Source: an uncultured Clostridium sp.
Lineage (GTDB): Bacteria; Bacillota; Clostridia; TANB77; CAG-508
Length of the DNA: 7,442 bases
Assembly (NCBI GenBank): GCA_945610215.1
Contig: CALYZR010000028.1
Location: forward strand, 1 to 7,442
Reading direction: 5' to 3'
The notes beneath the pieces are model-generated. The model saw only the letters and a list, made by a program, of their open reading frames with translations, did no database searches and was not told where the DNA came from. The translations under genes were made by a program, and so were the position numbers. Below are positions 1-5,150 of the stretch, piece by piece. Position 1 is the stretch's first letter. Each line of letters starts with the position of its first letter.

Positions 1-203
1 AGAATCTTGTAACCTTCTTCTCTCATATATACTTTGAAGTGAGTAATTCTGTTTTGGAAACTTTTCGGAATATTGATGATTTTAACACCATCTTTCATAT
101 CTAGGATTGACCATCCAGAATAGTTTCTCCAATACTCCTGCACTGGATCTTCCTTTTTCCGGTGCATTTCTCCAAAGAAAATATTTTCTCTGCTGTTTCC
201 CAT
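1..203 (-). CDS. Unrecognised protein, 3' end cut by window edge
   Basis: A minus-strand gene starts at ATG 201-203 and stays open to the left edge, giving 67 complete codons. The start follows a strong GGAGGG ribosome binding site (215-220) at 11 nt spacing and lies below a consensus-like promoter, so this is a real gene start. The peptide begins MGNSRENIFFGEMHRKKEDP and is hydrophilic, rich in charged and aromatic residues, with no signal peptide or membrane segment, so it is probably cytoplasmic. I do not recognise the family. By hand count its G+C is about 35%, somewhat above the genes to its right, which may mean a different history. It is transcribed independently of the secretion cassette upstream of it. 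The C-terminal part and true length lie outside the window. Confidence 0.75.
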   Translation of the reverse strand, partial: MGNSRENIFFGEMHRKKEDPVQEYWRNYSGWSILDMKDGVKIINIPKSFQNRITHFKVYMREEGYKI

Positions 204-264
204 AGTTGGTAATTCCCTCCTATTTTTTTATTTTACCTACTAATATCAAAAACGCTACACTTTT

Positions 265-293
265 ATTATACTATTTTTTTATTATGCCGTCAA
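265..293 (-). promoter_or_regulatory. Sigma-A-type promoter for the left-edge gene
   Basis: On the minus strand there is a -35 TTGACG (288-293), exactly 17 bp of spacer, and a -10 TATAAT (265-270). This is 11 of 12 consensus positions at optimal spacing. Transcription should start near 258, leaving a leader of roughly 55 nt before the ATG at 203. The promoter lies in the 122-bp gap downstream of the secretion cassette, so the left-edge gene is a separate unit. No other element is evident in that gap. Confidence 0.8.
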
Positions 294-325
294 ATAAATA
301 TAACTGTTACTATATTTACTGCAAA

Positions 326-916
326 TTATTCGAAAGTTATAGTAACATATAAATATCTTGTTACACCATCTACATTATATGAAACTTTATATTTAATAGT
401 ACCTGTTGAAAGTGATGAATTCTCTTTTAAAGTAACTATAATTGTAAAAGTTCCTGTTCCATTAGTCGCAATAGTTTCCGTTTGCGATGTTGTAATACTA
501 TAACCTGTTGTGTTCTCTAATAATTCTGTTCTTCCGTTTGTTATTGTCACAGGATAATTATTGGTAAAAGATAGGCTGAACTTTACATTTCTACCACTTA
601 CATTCCAAGTTCTAATCTCATAATTACCTACAGCTTCTATTTTTTCGTCTCCATTATTTACAGATGTCCCTTTTACTCTTTTAACGAATTTTATACTAGA
701 AGTTGGATCTTCGACTACAAAATATTTTCCATCTGTTTGATTTACTGTTATTGTATCTAATTTTGGTTCTTTATATTTTGTATTTGCTGTTCCATTTATA
801 TGAAGAGTATCTGACCATAAGCTATAACCTACACTTATAAAGATTAGTATTGCAATAACTACAATACCAATCAATAATACACTATTTTTTTTATGTTTTC
901 TTTTGTATTTTGCCAT
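326..916 (-). CDS. Secreted protein with SipW-class signal peptide (second cassette cargo)
   Basis: A 196-aa protein with a very basic N-terminus (residues 1-10), a hydrophobic core (about 12-30), then the motif GYSLWSDTLHINGTAN at 30-45. This is the hallmark of SipW-dependent secreted proteins (TasA/camelysin-like), where the SDT stretch follows the cleavage site. By analogy with TasA (GTWA^AFND), cleavage would fall between Ser32 and Leu33. The mature part (33-196) is Thr/Asn/Val-rich with alternating beta-type segments, has no cysteine and no LPXTG anchor, and fits one or two small beta-sandwich domains. It is the last gene of the cassette. It starts 15 nt after the preceding stop, and its AGGAGA site (928-933) overlaps that stop codon (932-934), suggesting translational coupling. 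Substrate status is inferred from the signal motif and the nearby peptidase. Fibre or matrix function is a family-level guess. Confidence 0.8.
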   Translation of the reverse strand: MAKYKRKHKKNSVLLIGIVVIAILIFISVGYSLWSDTLHINGTANTKYKEPKLDTITVNQTDGKYFVVEDPTSSIKFVKRVKGTSVNNGDEKIEAVGNYEIRTWNVSGRNVKFSLSFTNNYPVTITNGRTELLENTTGYSITTSQTETIATNGTGTFTIIVTLKENSSLSTGTIKYKVSYNVDGVTRYLYVTITFE

Positions 917-931
917 ATCTATAAATTTCTC

Positions 932-1981
932 CTATTTTACCTTCAATATAAATTTATATATTACGTTATTTGTTATAACAAAGAATTCCGCTTCTTCTTT
1001 TTGATTAGAATTCCAGTATAAAATTGGCTTATACAATTCTTCTGATAATTTTATTAATTCTCCAAAATCTTTTACTTCAATAATTTCTTTTCCATTTAAG
1101 TCTATATTTCTGCTTAATTTTACAATTTTGTCCTCACAAGATTTTAATATTCTATTTAATTCAAGTTTATAATTGTTTCTAACTGTATTTAGATTTGTTG
1201 TATTTACTGAGATGTACCTTAACCATACTAATGCAACAATTATTAATATTGTATCTACAGCTATAACAATTGTATTATTTTTGCTGTTTGTTGTTGTTTT
1301 ATATAAGGTGTCCCCTGTTTCGTCTGTTAATTTTCCTGTAATTTGCGTTGTTTGTTCTCCCAATTCTATGTTTATATCTGATACATAATTGTCTTTTATA
1401 TCTGTATTGTTTATTTTTCCATCTATATTAACTCTCAATTGGACATTAAGGTTAGCTGTAATTGCCATTCCTAATGTCTGCTCGAAATTATAAATTTCAT
1501 CGTTATATTTATTTACATCTATCGGAATATTTTCTTTTATGTTTATTGTATTATTTGACTTTTTATTTTCTGTTTTCTCTAACAAAACATATTCCTTTTC
1601 CCATACTTTTTGTGGTGTTCCATTTTTTGAATAAGCACCATTTAATACTCCTACTATTGAGTACGAATATGTTAATTCTGTATATTTCGAAGCATCATAT
1701 GAGAAATCAAAATTCATATTTATTTTATCTATCAATTCTGTTACATATGTTTTATCCATTGGTAATGTTTTTTCATCTATAAATTCATTATTTTTCAAAT
1801 CGACATTATATGTTGTATTTAATTTGTTTGTATATGTTAAAATCATTTCTTTTTTATCATATGTATCTTTTTTAACTATTTTATTAAAAATGGTAGCAGA
1901 ACAGAAAGCTATTACACTAATAGCTAAAACTATATAAAAAGTTCTTATTGATTTTCTAAGTTTCTGCTTCCTTTTTCTCAT
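932..1981 (-). CDS. DUF5305-type two-span membrane protein
   Basis: A 349-aa protein with a basic N-terminus, a membrane segment at about 15-33, a large hydrophilic and Asn/Thr-rich extracytoplasmic region (about 35-235), a second membrane segment (about 236-254), and a C-terminal cytoplasmic domain (about 260-349). The C-terminal pattern of a basic helix with DKIVKL, then IIEVKDFGELIKLSEELYKPILYW and a final FFVITNNVIYKF, matches what I remember of DUF5305 proteins. That family lies next to signal peptidases in haloarchaea and some Clostridia, and its function is unknown. The gene begins 22 nt after the signal peptidase stop, with AAGG (1991-1994) 9 nt before ATG 1979-1981 and a further purine-rich AAGGAG just upstream. 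Its position between peptidase and cargo suggests a partner in processing, assembly or anchoring. The family call is from memory of motifs, not a search. Confidence 0.7.
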   Translation of the reverse strand: MRKRKQKLRKSIRTFYIVLAISVIAFCSATIFNKIVKKDTYDKKEMILTYTNKLNTTYNVDLKNNEFIDEKTLPMDKTYVTELIDKINMNFDFSYDASKYTELTYSYSIVGVLNGAYSKNGTPQKVWEKEYVLLEKTENKKSNNTINIKENIPIDVNKYNDEIYNFEQTLGMAITANLNVQLRVNIDGKINNTDIKDNYVSDINIELGEQTTQITGKLTDETGDTLYKTTTNSKNNTIVIAVDTILIIVALVWLRYISVNTTNLNTVRNNYKLELNRILKSCEDKIVKLSRNIDLNGKEIIEVKDFGELIKLSEELYKPILYWNSNQKEEAEFFVITNNVIYKFILKVK

Positions 1982-2003
1982 TAGTAATTGCCTTCTCTCC
2001 TTC

Positions 2004-3161
2004 TTATAAACCTAATTCGTTTTGTGTTCTTACACCTGATATCCAAATTGCAGGATATCCTAAATATTTAATTTTAAATAAGCATTTTCCTATGAGTTGA
2101 TCTTCTGTTACTAGATTTTTATCTCTATTGCTATTATTGTCTCCTTTTGTTGCAAAATAGAATTTTCCATTTTCCTGTTTTATTTCTACAATTCTATGCA
2201 CAACTGTAAAATCTGGCATTTTGTATTCTATTATGTCCCCGACTTTTACATCGTTTGGACCACATTTTTTTATTATTGCTATATCTCCTATATTTATTTG
2301 AGGAGACATACTACCTGTTGCTATTGCTATTGGTTTTATTGGAAAAATTCCTAACGCAAACCATATAGCAAGTATTACTATAATTACTAAAACTATAACT
2401 GATTTTGGTTCAGAATCGCTTGCGCCTTCTTTTGATTTAAAATAGTCTTTTTTTCTTTTTATATATCTTATATATAGTAACAATATTATTGGTGTTGCTA
2501 TATCTATTATTGCTATCATAAACCAAGTCATATTGGGCAATATTGGTGATAGCCACAAAACTAAATATATAAGCAAGTCATAACATACTGCAGCTATATA
2601 ATTCTTGCAATATGCTAAATATGTAAATAATATATTTTTAGATAATGCTGGTAGAAGAACTGATGCTACTTGTTTAAAAATGTAATAAATGTTCATATCA
2701 GTTATATTCAATGTTTTCACTTCTAAAAATGTCATTATAATTATTAAGGCTATTCCAACTTTTTTCTTTTGTTTTTCATATGTGTTGTTTATTATTAAAT
2801 ATCTTACATATTCTCTTGTTAAAATTACAGACCCCGTTACCCAAAAGTTAATAATTAAACCTTTTAATGTGGTAGAATTTGGGTTTTTACCAAATGACAC
2901 AAATAAACCTGAAATCAAATATACAATTATATACCCTAATACTGCTATTAAAGTATAATCTATAATTTCTTTTTTTAATTTTGCTGTTGCATATGTCTTT
3001 TTTATGTACAATTTTAAAGACACACATAGTAAAATCCAAAATAATGGATTTATTATTATAGAATATATGCTTCCCATTTTTATAAAAAATATTTGAGATA
3101 AAGCATAATATAAAATTAAAATTCCAAATATTAAAATTGTTTCTATTTTTGTTTGTTTCAT
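2004..3161 (-). CDS. Signal peptidase I, SipW/S26B type, with polytopic N-terminal domain
   Basis: A membrane serine endopeptidase that would remove signal peptides outside the membrane. Numbered from the start chosen here (385 aa), the catalytic domain shows TGSMSP with the nucleophile Ser284, VVHRI with His322 replacing the lysine of bacterial type I enzymes, and a GDNN box (Asp341, with Asp347 nearby). This Ser-His arrangement defines the S26B group of SipW, archaeal and ER signal peptidases. SipW-like enzymes are usually around 190 aa. Here about 250 residues precede the last membrane segment (about 254-273) and contain roughly seven or eight hydrophobic spans, which I do not recognise as a domain. 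Upstream in-frame starts exist (GTG 3194, ATG 3176), but only ATG 3159-3161 has a Shine-Dalgarno, AAGGA at 3169-3173. Cargo genes on both sides make it a dedicated processing enzyme. Confidence 0.88.
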   Translation of the reverse strand: MKQTKIETILIFGILILYYALSQIFFIKMGSIYSIIINPLFWILLCVSLKLYIKKTYATAKLKKEIIDYTLIAVLGYIIVYLISGLFVSFGKNPNSTTLKGLIINFWVTGSVILTREYVRYLIINNTYEKQKKKVGIALIIIMTFLEVKTLNITDMNIYYIFKQVASVLLPALSKNILFTYLAYCKNYIAAVCYDLLIYLVLWLSPILPNMTWFMIAIIDIATPIILLLYIRYIKRKKDYFKSKEGASDSEPKSVIVLVIIVILAIWFALGIFPIKPIAIATGSMSPQINIGDIAIIKKCGPNDVKVGDIIEYKMPDFTVVHRIVEIKQENGKFYFATKGDNNSNRDKNLVTEDQLIGKCLFKIKYLGYPAIWISGVRTQNELGL

Positions 3162-3168
3162 TTGGTCA

Positions 3169-3173
3169 TCCTT
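3169..3173 (-). promoter_or_regulatory. Ribosome binding site deciding the signal peptidase start
   Basis: AAGGA on the minus strand lies 7 nt upstream of ATG 3159-3161. The two alternative upstream starts, ATG 3174-3176 and GTG 3192-3194, have no comparable site. The longer reading would only add a hydrophilic 11-residue extension. Confidence 0.65.
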
Positions 3174-3197
3174 CATACTAATTGGTTTTAACACACT

Positions 3198-3233
3198 CTA
3201 AGGGTAATTTTAGTTTTGATAAATCACCCTTAG
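3198..3233 (-). promoter_or_regulatory. Intercistronic hairpin between first cargo gene and signal peptidase gene
   Basis: An 8-bp perfect stem (3198-3205 with 3226-3233) continues, in the minus-strand RNA, through one G-U pair and four A-U pairs to 13 bp around a 10-nt loop (3211-3220). It sits 11 nt after the stop of the first cargo gene. The RNA after the stem has no U tract, so it is not a standard terminator. A stem protecting the upstream message, or causing partial attenuation so that cargo exceeds enzyme, would fit. The stem is seen; the role is inferred. Confidence 0.6.
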
Positions 3234-3244
3234 ATTATATGTTA

Positions 3245-3805
3245 CTATGCATTATTTGCATCTGAATGTGCTGGTGTTCCTGTAAATTCTGTTGTTTCTT
3301 GTACGTAGTCTAATTTAGCAGTAAAATTTAATGATTTTTCTGTGGTCAACTCTGATGTTGTAGCCCATTTTACAGAGAAAGTAATTGTACATGTTCCACC
3401 TGGTTGCACTACTTCGTTTTCTACTAATCCGTCTGGAAATGTAACTTTTATATCAGTATCATCAATTCCTGTAAATGTTAATCCATTTAATTTTGCTGGA
3501 ACTGTACCTGCATTTTTTGCAACTACTGTTACATTTGTTCCTGCACCTGGATAAGCTAAATCTTTTACAACTACAGTAACTGTGTTTTTGTCAGTTGATA
3601 TTACTGCAGATGATCCTGCTGTATCAATACCTTTAGCAGTGGCTGTATCAATTGTTGCCGATGTAAATTCCATATTAAATGTACCTTTTGCATTTGCTGT
3701 ACCTGTAATGTTTAATGTATCACTAAATGCAGCATATCCTACTGCCAACGCTAGTAATAACACCACCAATACTACGATTACATAATTTCTTTTTTTGCTT
3801 TTCAT
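3245..3805 (-). CDS. TasA/camelysin-like secreted protein with SipW-class signal peptide (first cargo)
   Basis: A 186-aa exported protein with a basic N-terminus (MKSKKRN), a hydrophobic core (8-22), and the SipW signature GYAAFSDTLNITGTANA at 23-39. By analogy with TasA, cleavage would fall between Ala25 and Ala26. The mature protein is Ala/Thr/Val/Gly-rich. A PGAGTNVTVVAKNAGTVPAKL stretch (around 86-106) resembles the TasA/camelysin pattern of Pro-Gly followed by an Asn-x-Gly turn, and the final strand (LNFTAKLDYVQ) is typical of these beta-sandwich proteins. It has one cysteine and no sortase motif or C-terminal membrane anchor. It is the first gene of the cassette, with a very strong AAGGAGGG site (3815-3822) 9 nt before the ATG, and so is likely the most abundant product. 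TasA forms biofilm fibres in Bacillus; a fibre or surface-layer role here is inference. Confidence 0.85.
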   Translation of the reverse strand: MKSKKRNYVIVVLVVLLLALAVGYAAFSDTLNITGTANAKGTFNMEFTSATIDTATAKGIDTAGSSAVISTDKNTVTVVVKDLAYPGAGTNVTVVAKNAGTVPAKLNGLTFTGIDDTDIKVTFPDGLVENEVVQPGGTCTITFSVKWATTSELTTEKSLNFTAKLDYVQETTEFTGTPAHSDANNA

Positions 3806-3841
3806 CTTTTGAAACCCTCCTTATTTTTTATTGATACTGTG

Positions 3842-3850
3842 ATTATAGCA
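3842..3850 (-). promoter_or_regulatory. Extended -10 promoter of the secretion cassette
   Basis: On the minus strand, TGCTATAAT gives a perfect -10 (3842-3847) with the TGn extension (3848-3850). No TTGACA-like -35 exists at 16-18 bp: that position reads ACGCAC or close to it. The promoter therefore probably depends on the extended -10, upstream A-tracts or an activator. Start near 3835 gives a leader of about 30 nt to the ATG at 3805. Confidence 0.7.
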
Positions 3851-3858
3851 CTTTTTTA

Positions 3859-3875
3859 TTACAGGTGCGTTACAG
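3859..3875 (-). repeat. Direct hexamer repeat with 11-bp period over the -35 region; candidate operator
   Basis: CTGTAA-N5-CTGTAA on the minus strand (TTACAG at 3859-3864 and 3870-3875 on plus). The repeats are identical in six bases and exactly 11 bp apart, and they cover where the missing -35 of the cassette promoter would lie. Eleven-bp direct repeats are the usual site form of OmpR/PhoB-family response regulators. Binding is inferred; short repeats can arise by chance. Confidence 0.4.
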
Positions 3876-3884
3876 AAAGAAGTC

Positions 3885-3936
3885 TTTTTTTGTTTTTTTG
3901 TAATATTTTTTTTATTTTTTTGTCACATACTTTTTT
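3885..3936. other. T-tract cluster between divergent promoters
   Basis: Five runs of six to eight T lie at 3885-3891, 3893-3899, 3906-3913, 3915-3921 and 3931-3936. For the minus-strand cassette they are A-tracts upstream of the promoter, as in UP elements or intrinsically bent DNA. The runs are also candidates for slippage. Confidence 0.5.
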
Positions 3937-3945
3937 ATTCACTTA

Positions 3946-3954
3946 TGTTATAAT
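3946..3954 (+). promoter_or_regulatory. Extended -10 promoter for the plus-strand coiled-coil gene
   Basis: TGTTATAAT: a perfect -10 (3949-3954) with a TGn extension. A TTGTCA at 3920-3925 is 23 bp upstream, too far to be a normal -35. Start near 3961 gives a leader of about 30 nt. Confidence 0.6.
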
Positions 3955-3980
3955 ATATTTAGTTATATATTTGGTTAATA

Positions 3981-3985
3981 GGGGG
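3981..3985 (+). promoter_or_regulatory. Ribosome binding site supporting a TTG start
   Basis: GGGGG lies 7 nt before TTG 3993-3995. An in-frame TAA (3990-3992) directly precedes the TTG, so no start further upstream is possible. Confidence 0.65.
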
Positions 3986-3992
3986 AATATAA

Positions 3993-4934
3993 TTGGAAAC
4001 AATCACAAAAGATGGAATTTTAAATTCAAATGAATTATACTTATTGCAAAATTTTGAAGCTAATTTAGTAGCTCTTAATTTAAAAATAGCAGAACAAGAG
4101 AATAAAAAAAATGAAGTAACATGCCTTTTCGATACTTTATCAAAAACAGATTCTGTTTCTAAGATAAATTCTAAAAAGGATTATTCTAAAAAGGATTATT
4201 CTAAAGAAATAGATAAAATCTCAGAAAAATTTGCGGGCAATATAGAAAAGTTAGATTCTTTAAAATCTTTATTAATTGATATTAATAGTGATTTTGCCTC
4301 ACTATCAAAAAAAGATTTTTCTTCTGATGAAAATGTAAAAATATTAAAAGAAAAAATAAACAATTATTTTTCTACATATGAAGAAATAAAAAAGGATATT
4401 TCACTAGCAGACATAGAAGTTGATACTTTTGTTAAGGAAATTAATTACTCAGACAGTTCAAAATTAGAAGAAATTTCAGAAGAAATTTCTGAAGTAAATA
4501 TTCAGAATAACAATACATTAATAATATCAGAAAAAGATAACAAAGTATTTCTTCCATATACAGTTTCTGAGATTCAATCTTATATGGAAAAATATCCAAA
4601 AGAATATAAATCTTTAGAATATGTAATAAATAAGGAATTTATTTTGCCTTTAGATTATTATACAAAGCATCCTAGTTTAGCAAGGTTTAGGGAAGCTTAT
4701 TCTTTAATAAGAGATAGAGAAGCAAAATCAGTTTTTGATGCTTTAAAATATGCTCTTAATGTTATGTTTAAATATGACTTAAACCCAGCCATTATTTCTG
4801 CTTGCAAAACAGAAGAAGCTCTTAATTTTTATATTGAATGTTTAGAGAATAAAGATTTATCTAAATTTAATTTGTTCAAAATAGAATTTAAGTTAAACCC
4901 ATTAAAAGCAGCAAAATTTGAAAATGAATTTTAA
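3993..4934 (+). CDS. Unrecognised coiled-coil-rich cytoplasmic protein
   Basis: A 313-aa protein I do not recognise. The start is TTG: the preceding in-frame codon is a stop, a GGGGG site is well placed, and the first in-frame ATG would be residue 198. There is no signal peptide or membrane span. Residues about 12-45, 70-100 and 112-170 are Lys/Glu-rich and look like amphipathic helices or coiled coils, separated by Ser/Asp-rich linkers. A KKDYS repeat sits at 61-70. The C-terminal part (about 186-313) has a different, more globular helical composition with a Tyr-rich stretch (LPLDYYTKHPSLARFREAYSL at 218-238). It diverges from the secretion cassette and shares its intergenic region, so co-regulation is possible but unproven. 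Candidate roles such as scaffold or regulator are guesses. Confidence 0.8.
   Translation: METITKDGILNSNELYLLQNFEANLVALNLKIAEQENKKNEVTCLFDTLSKTDSVSKINSKKDYSKKDYSKEIDKISEKFAGNIEKLDSLKSLLIDINSDFASLSKKDFSSDENVKILKEKINNYFSTYEEIKKDISLADIEVDTFVKEINYSDSSKLEEISEEISEVNIQNNNTLIISEKDNKVFLPYTVSEIQSYMEKYPKEYKSLEYVINKEFILPLDYYTKHPSLARFREAYSLIRDREAKSVFDALKYALNVMFKYDLNPAIISACKTEEALNFYIECLENKDLSKFNLFKIEFKLNPLKAAKFENEF
4169..4205 (+). repeat. 15-bp in-frame tandem repeat, about 2.5 copies
   Basis: The unit TTCTAAAAAGGATTA occurs at 4169-4183 and 4184-4198, followed by seven matching bases to 4205. It encodes the repeated SKKDY/KKDYS in a charged linker of the coiled-coil protein. The length is a multiple of three, so copy changes would keep the frame. 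Confidence 0.85.
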
Positions 4935-5103
4935 TTCTTCAATAAAATGGAGCAGACCCATTTTATTGAAGAACAAAGCGACGTAGTCGCCCTTTGTTCT
5001 CGCCGATTTGAGTTTGCGAATAAAATGAGCAAATCTCAAAGGCAATAGCGATTATAGCATTTTATATAATAGGAATTTCGGAGAAATTTCCTATTATATA
5101 AAA
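4935..5103. repeat. Cluster of four adjacent palindromes with GC-richer core
   Basis: Directly after the stop at 4932-4934 come four stems. (1) 4935-4950 with 4958-4973: perfect 16 bp, 7-nt loop. (2) 4970-4982 with 4986-5000: 13 bp with a 2-nt bulge around a GTA loop, containing GCGAC/GTCGC. (3) 5002-5017 with 5029-5043: GCC/GGC, TTTGAG/CTCAAA and TTTGC/GCAAA with small bulges. (4) 5060-5079 with 5083-5103: 20 bp with one bulged T and a 3-nt loop. None is followed by a T tract in either direction, so they do not look like terminators. The core (about 4974-5050) is visibly richer in G+C than its surroundings. The 9-mer AATAAAATG recurs at 4941-4949 and 5019-5027, with inverse copies at 4959-4967 and 5058-5065 (8 of 9), allowing alternative pairings. 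The origin is unknown; a dispersed palindromic repeat or a structured RNA is plausible. Confidence 0.7.
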
Positions 5104-5130
5104 AAAGTTATGCATATGCTTGCATAACTT
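5101..5130 (-). terminator. Rho-independent terminator of the YwaF-like gene
   Basis: AAGTTATGCA (5105-5114) pairs perfectly with TGCATAACTT (5121-5130) around a 6-nt loop. Read on the minus strand, the stem ends in TTTTTT and is followed by TATATAAT, 20 nt after the stop codon at 5151-5153. On the plus strand no T run follows, so it serves the minus-strand gene. Confidence 0.75.
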
Positions 5131-5150
5131 CATATATAATATTCTTCATA

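Noticed and set aside
295..318. Possible terminator after the last cassette gene (8-bp stem, 295-302 with 311-318)
   Set aside because: The stem is only A-T pairs with an 8-nt loop and lacks a proper T run, so it is too weak to call. The end of the cassette transcript is not visible.
1173..1782. Two plus-strand reading frames (1173-1388 and 1462-1782) opposite the DUF5305 gene
   Set aside because: They are antisense to a well-supported gene and are Phe/Leu-rich as expected from reading AT-rich coding DNA backwards. No functional signal supports them.
3162..3194. Longer signal peptidase starting at GTG 3194 or ATG 3176
   Set aside because: Neither start has a Shine-Dalgarno, and the GTG abuts the intercistronic hairpin. 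ATG 3161 has AAGGA at good spacing.
3920..3954. TTGTCA at 3920-3925 as -35 for the plus-strand promoter
   Set aside because: The spacer to TATAAT would be 23 bp, too long for a standard promoter. The extended -10 is a better explanation.
2689..4033. Plus-strand reading frames at 2689-2958, 3342-3554, 3582-3785 and 3809-4033
   Set aside because: The first three are antisense to the signal peptidase and first cargo genes. The last runs across the T-rich promoter region into the coiled-coil gene in another frame. None has convincing start signals.
4971..4999. GAAC...GTTC as a LexA operator
   Set aside because: The half-sites are 21 bp apart rather than 4, and they are simply the arms of a hairpin between convergent genes.
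4947..5048. A 33-codon plus-strand reading frame starting at ATG 4947 within the palindrome cluster
   Set aside because: There is no ribosome binding site, the start lies inside a perfect hairpin arm, and the sequence is constrained by inverted repeats. The open frame is best explained by the GC-richer palindromic core.
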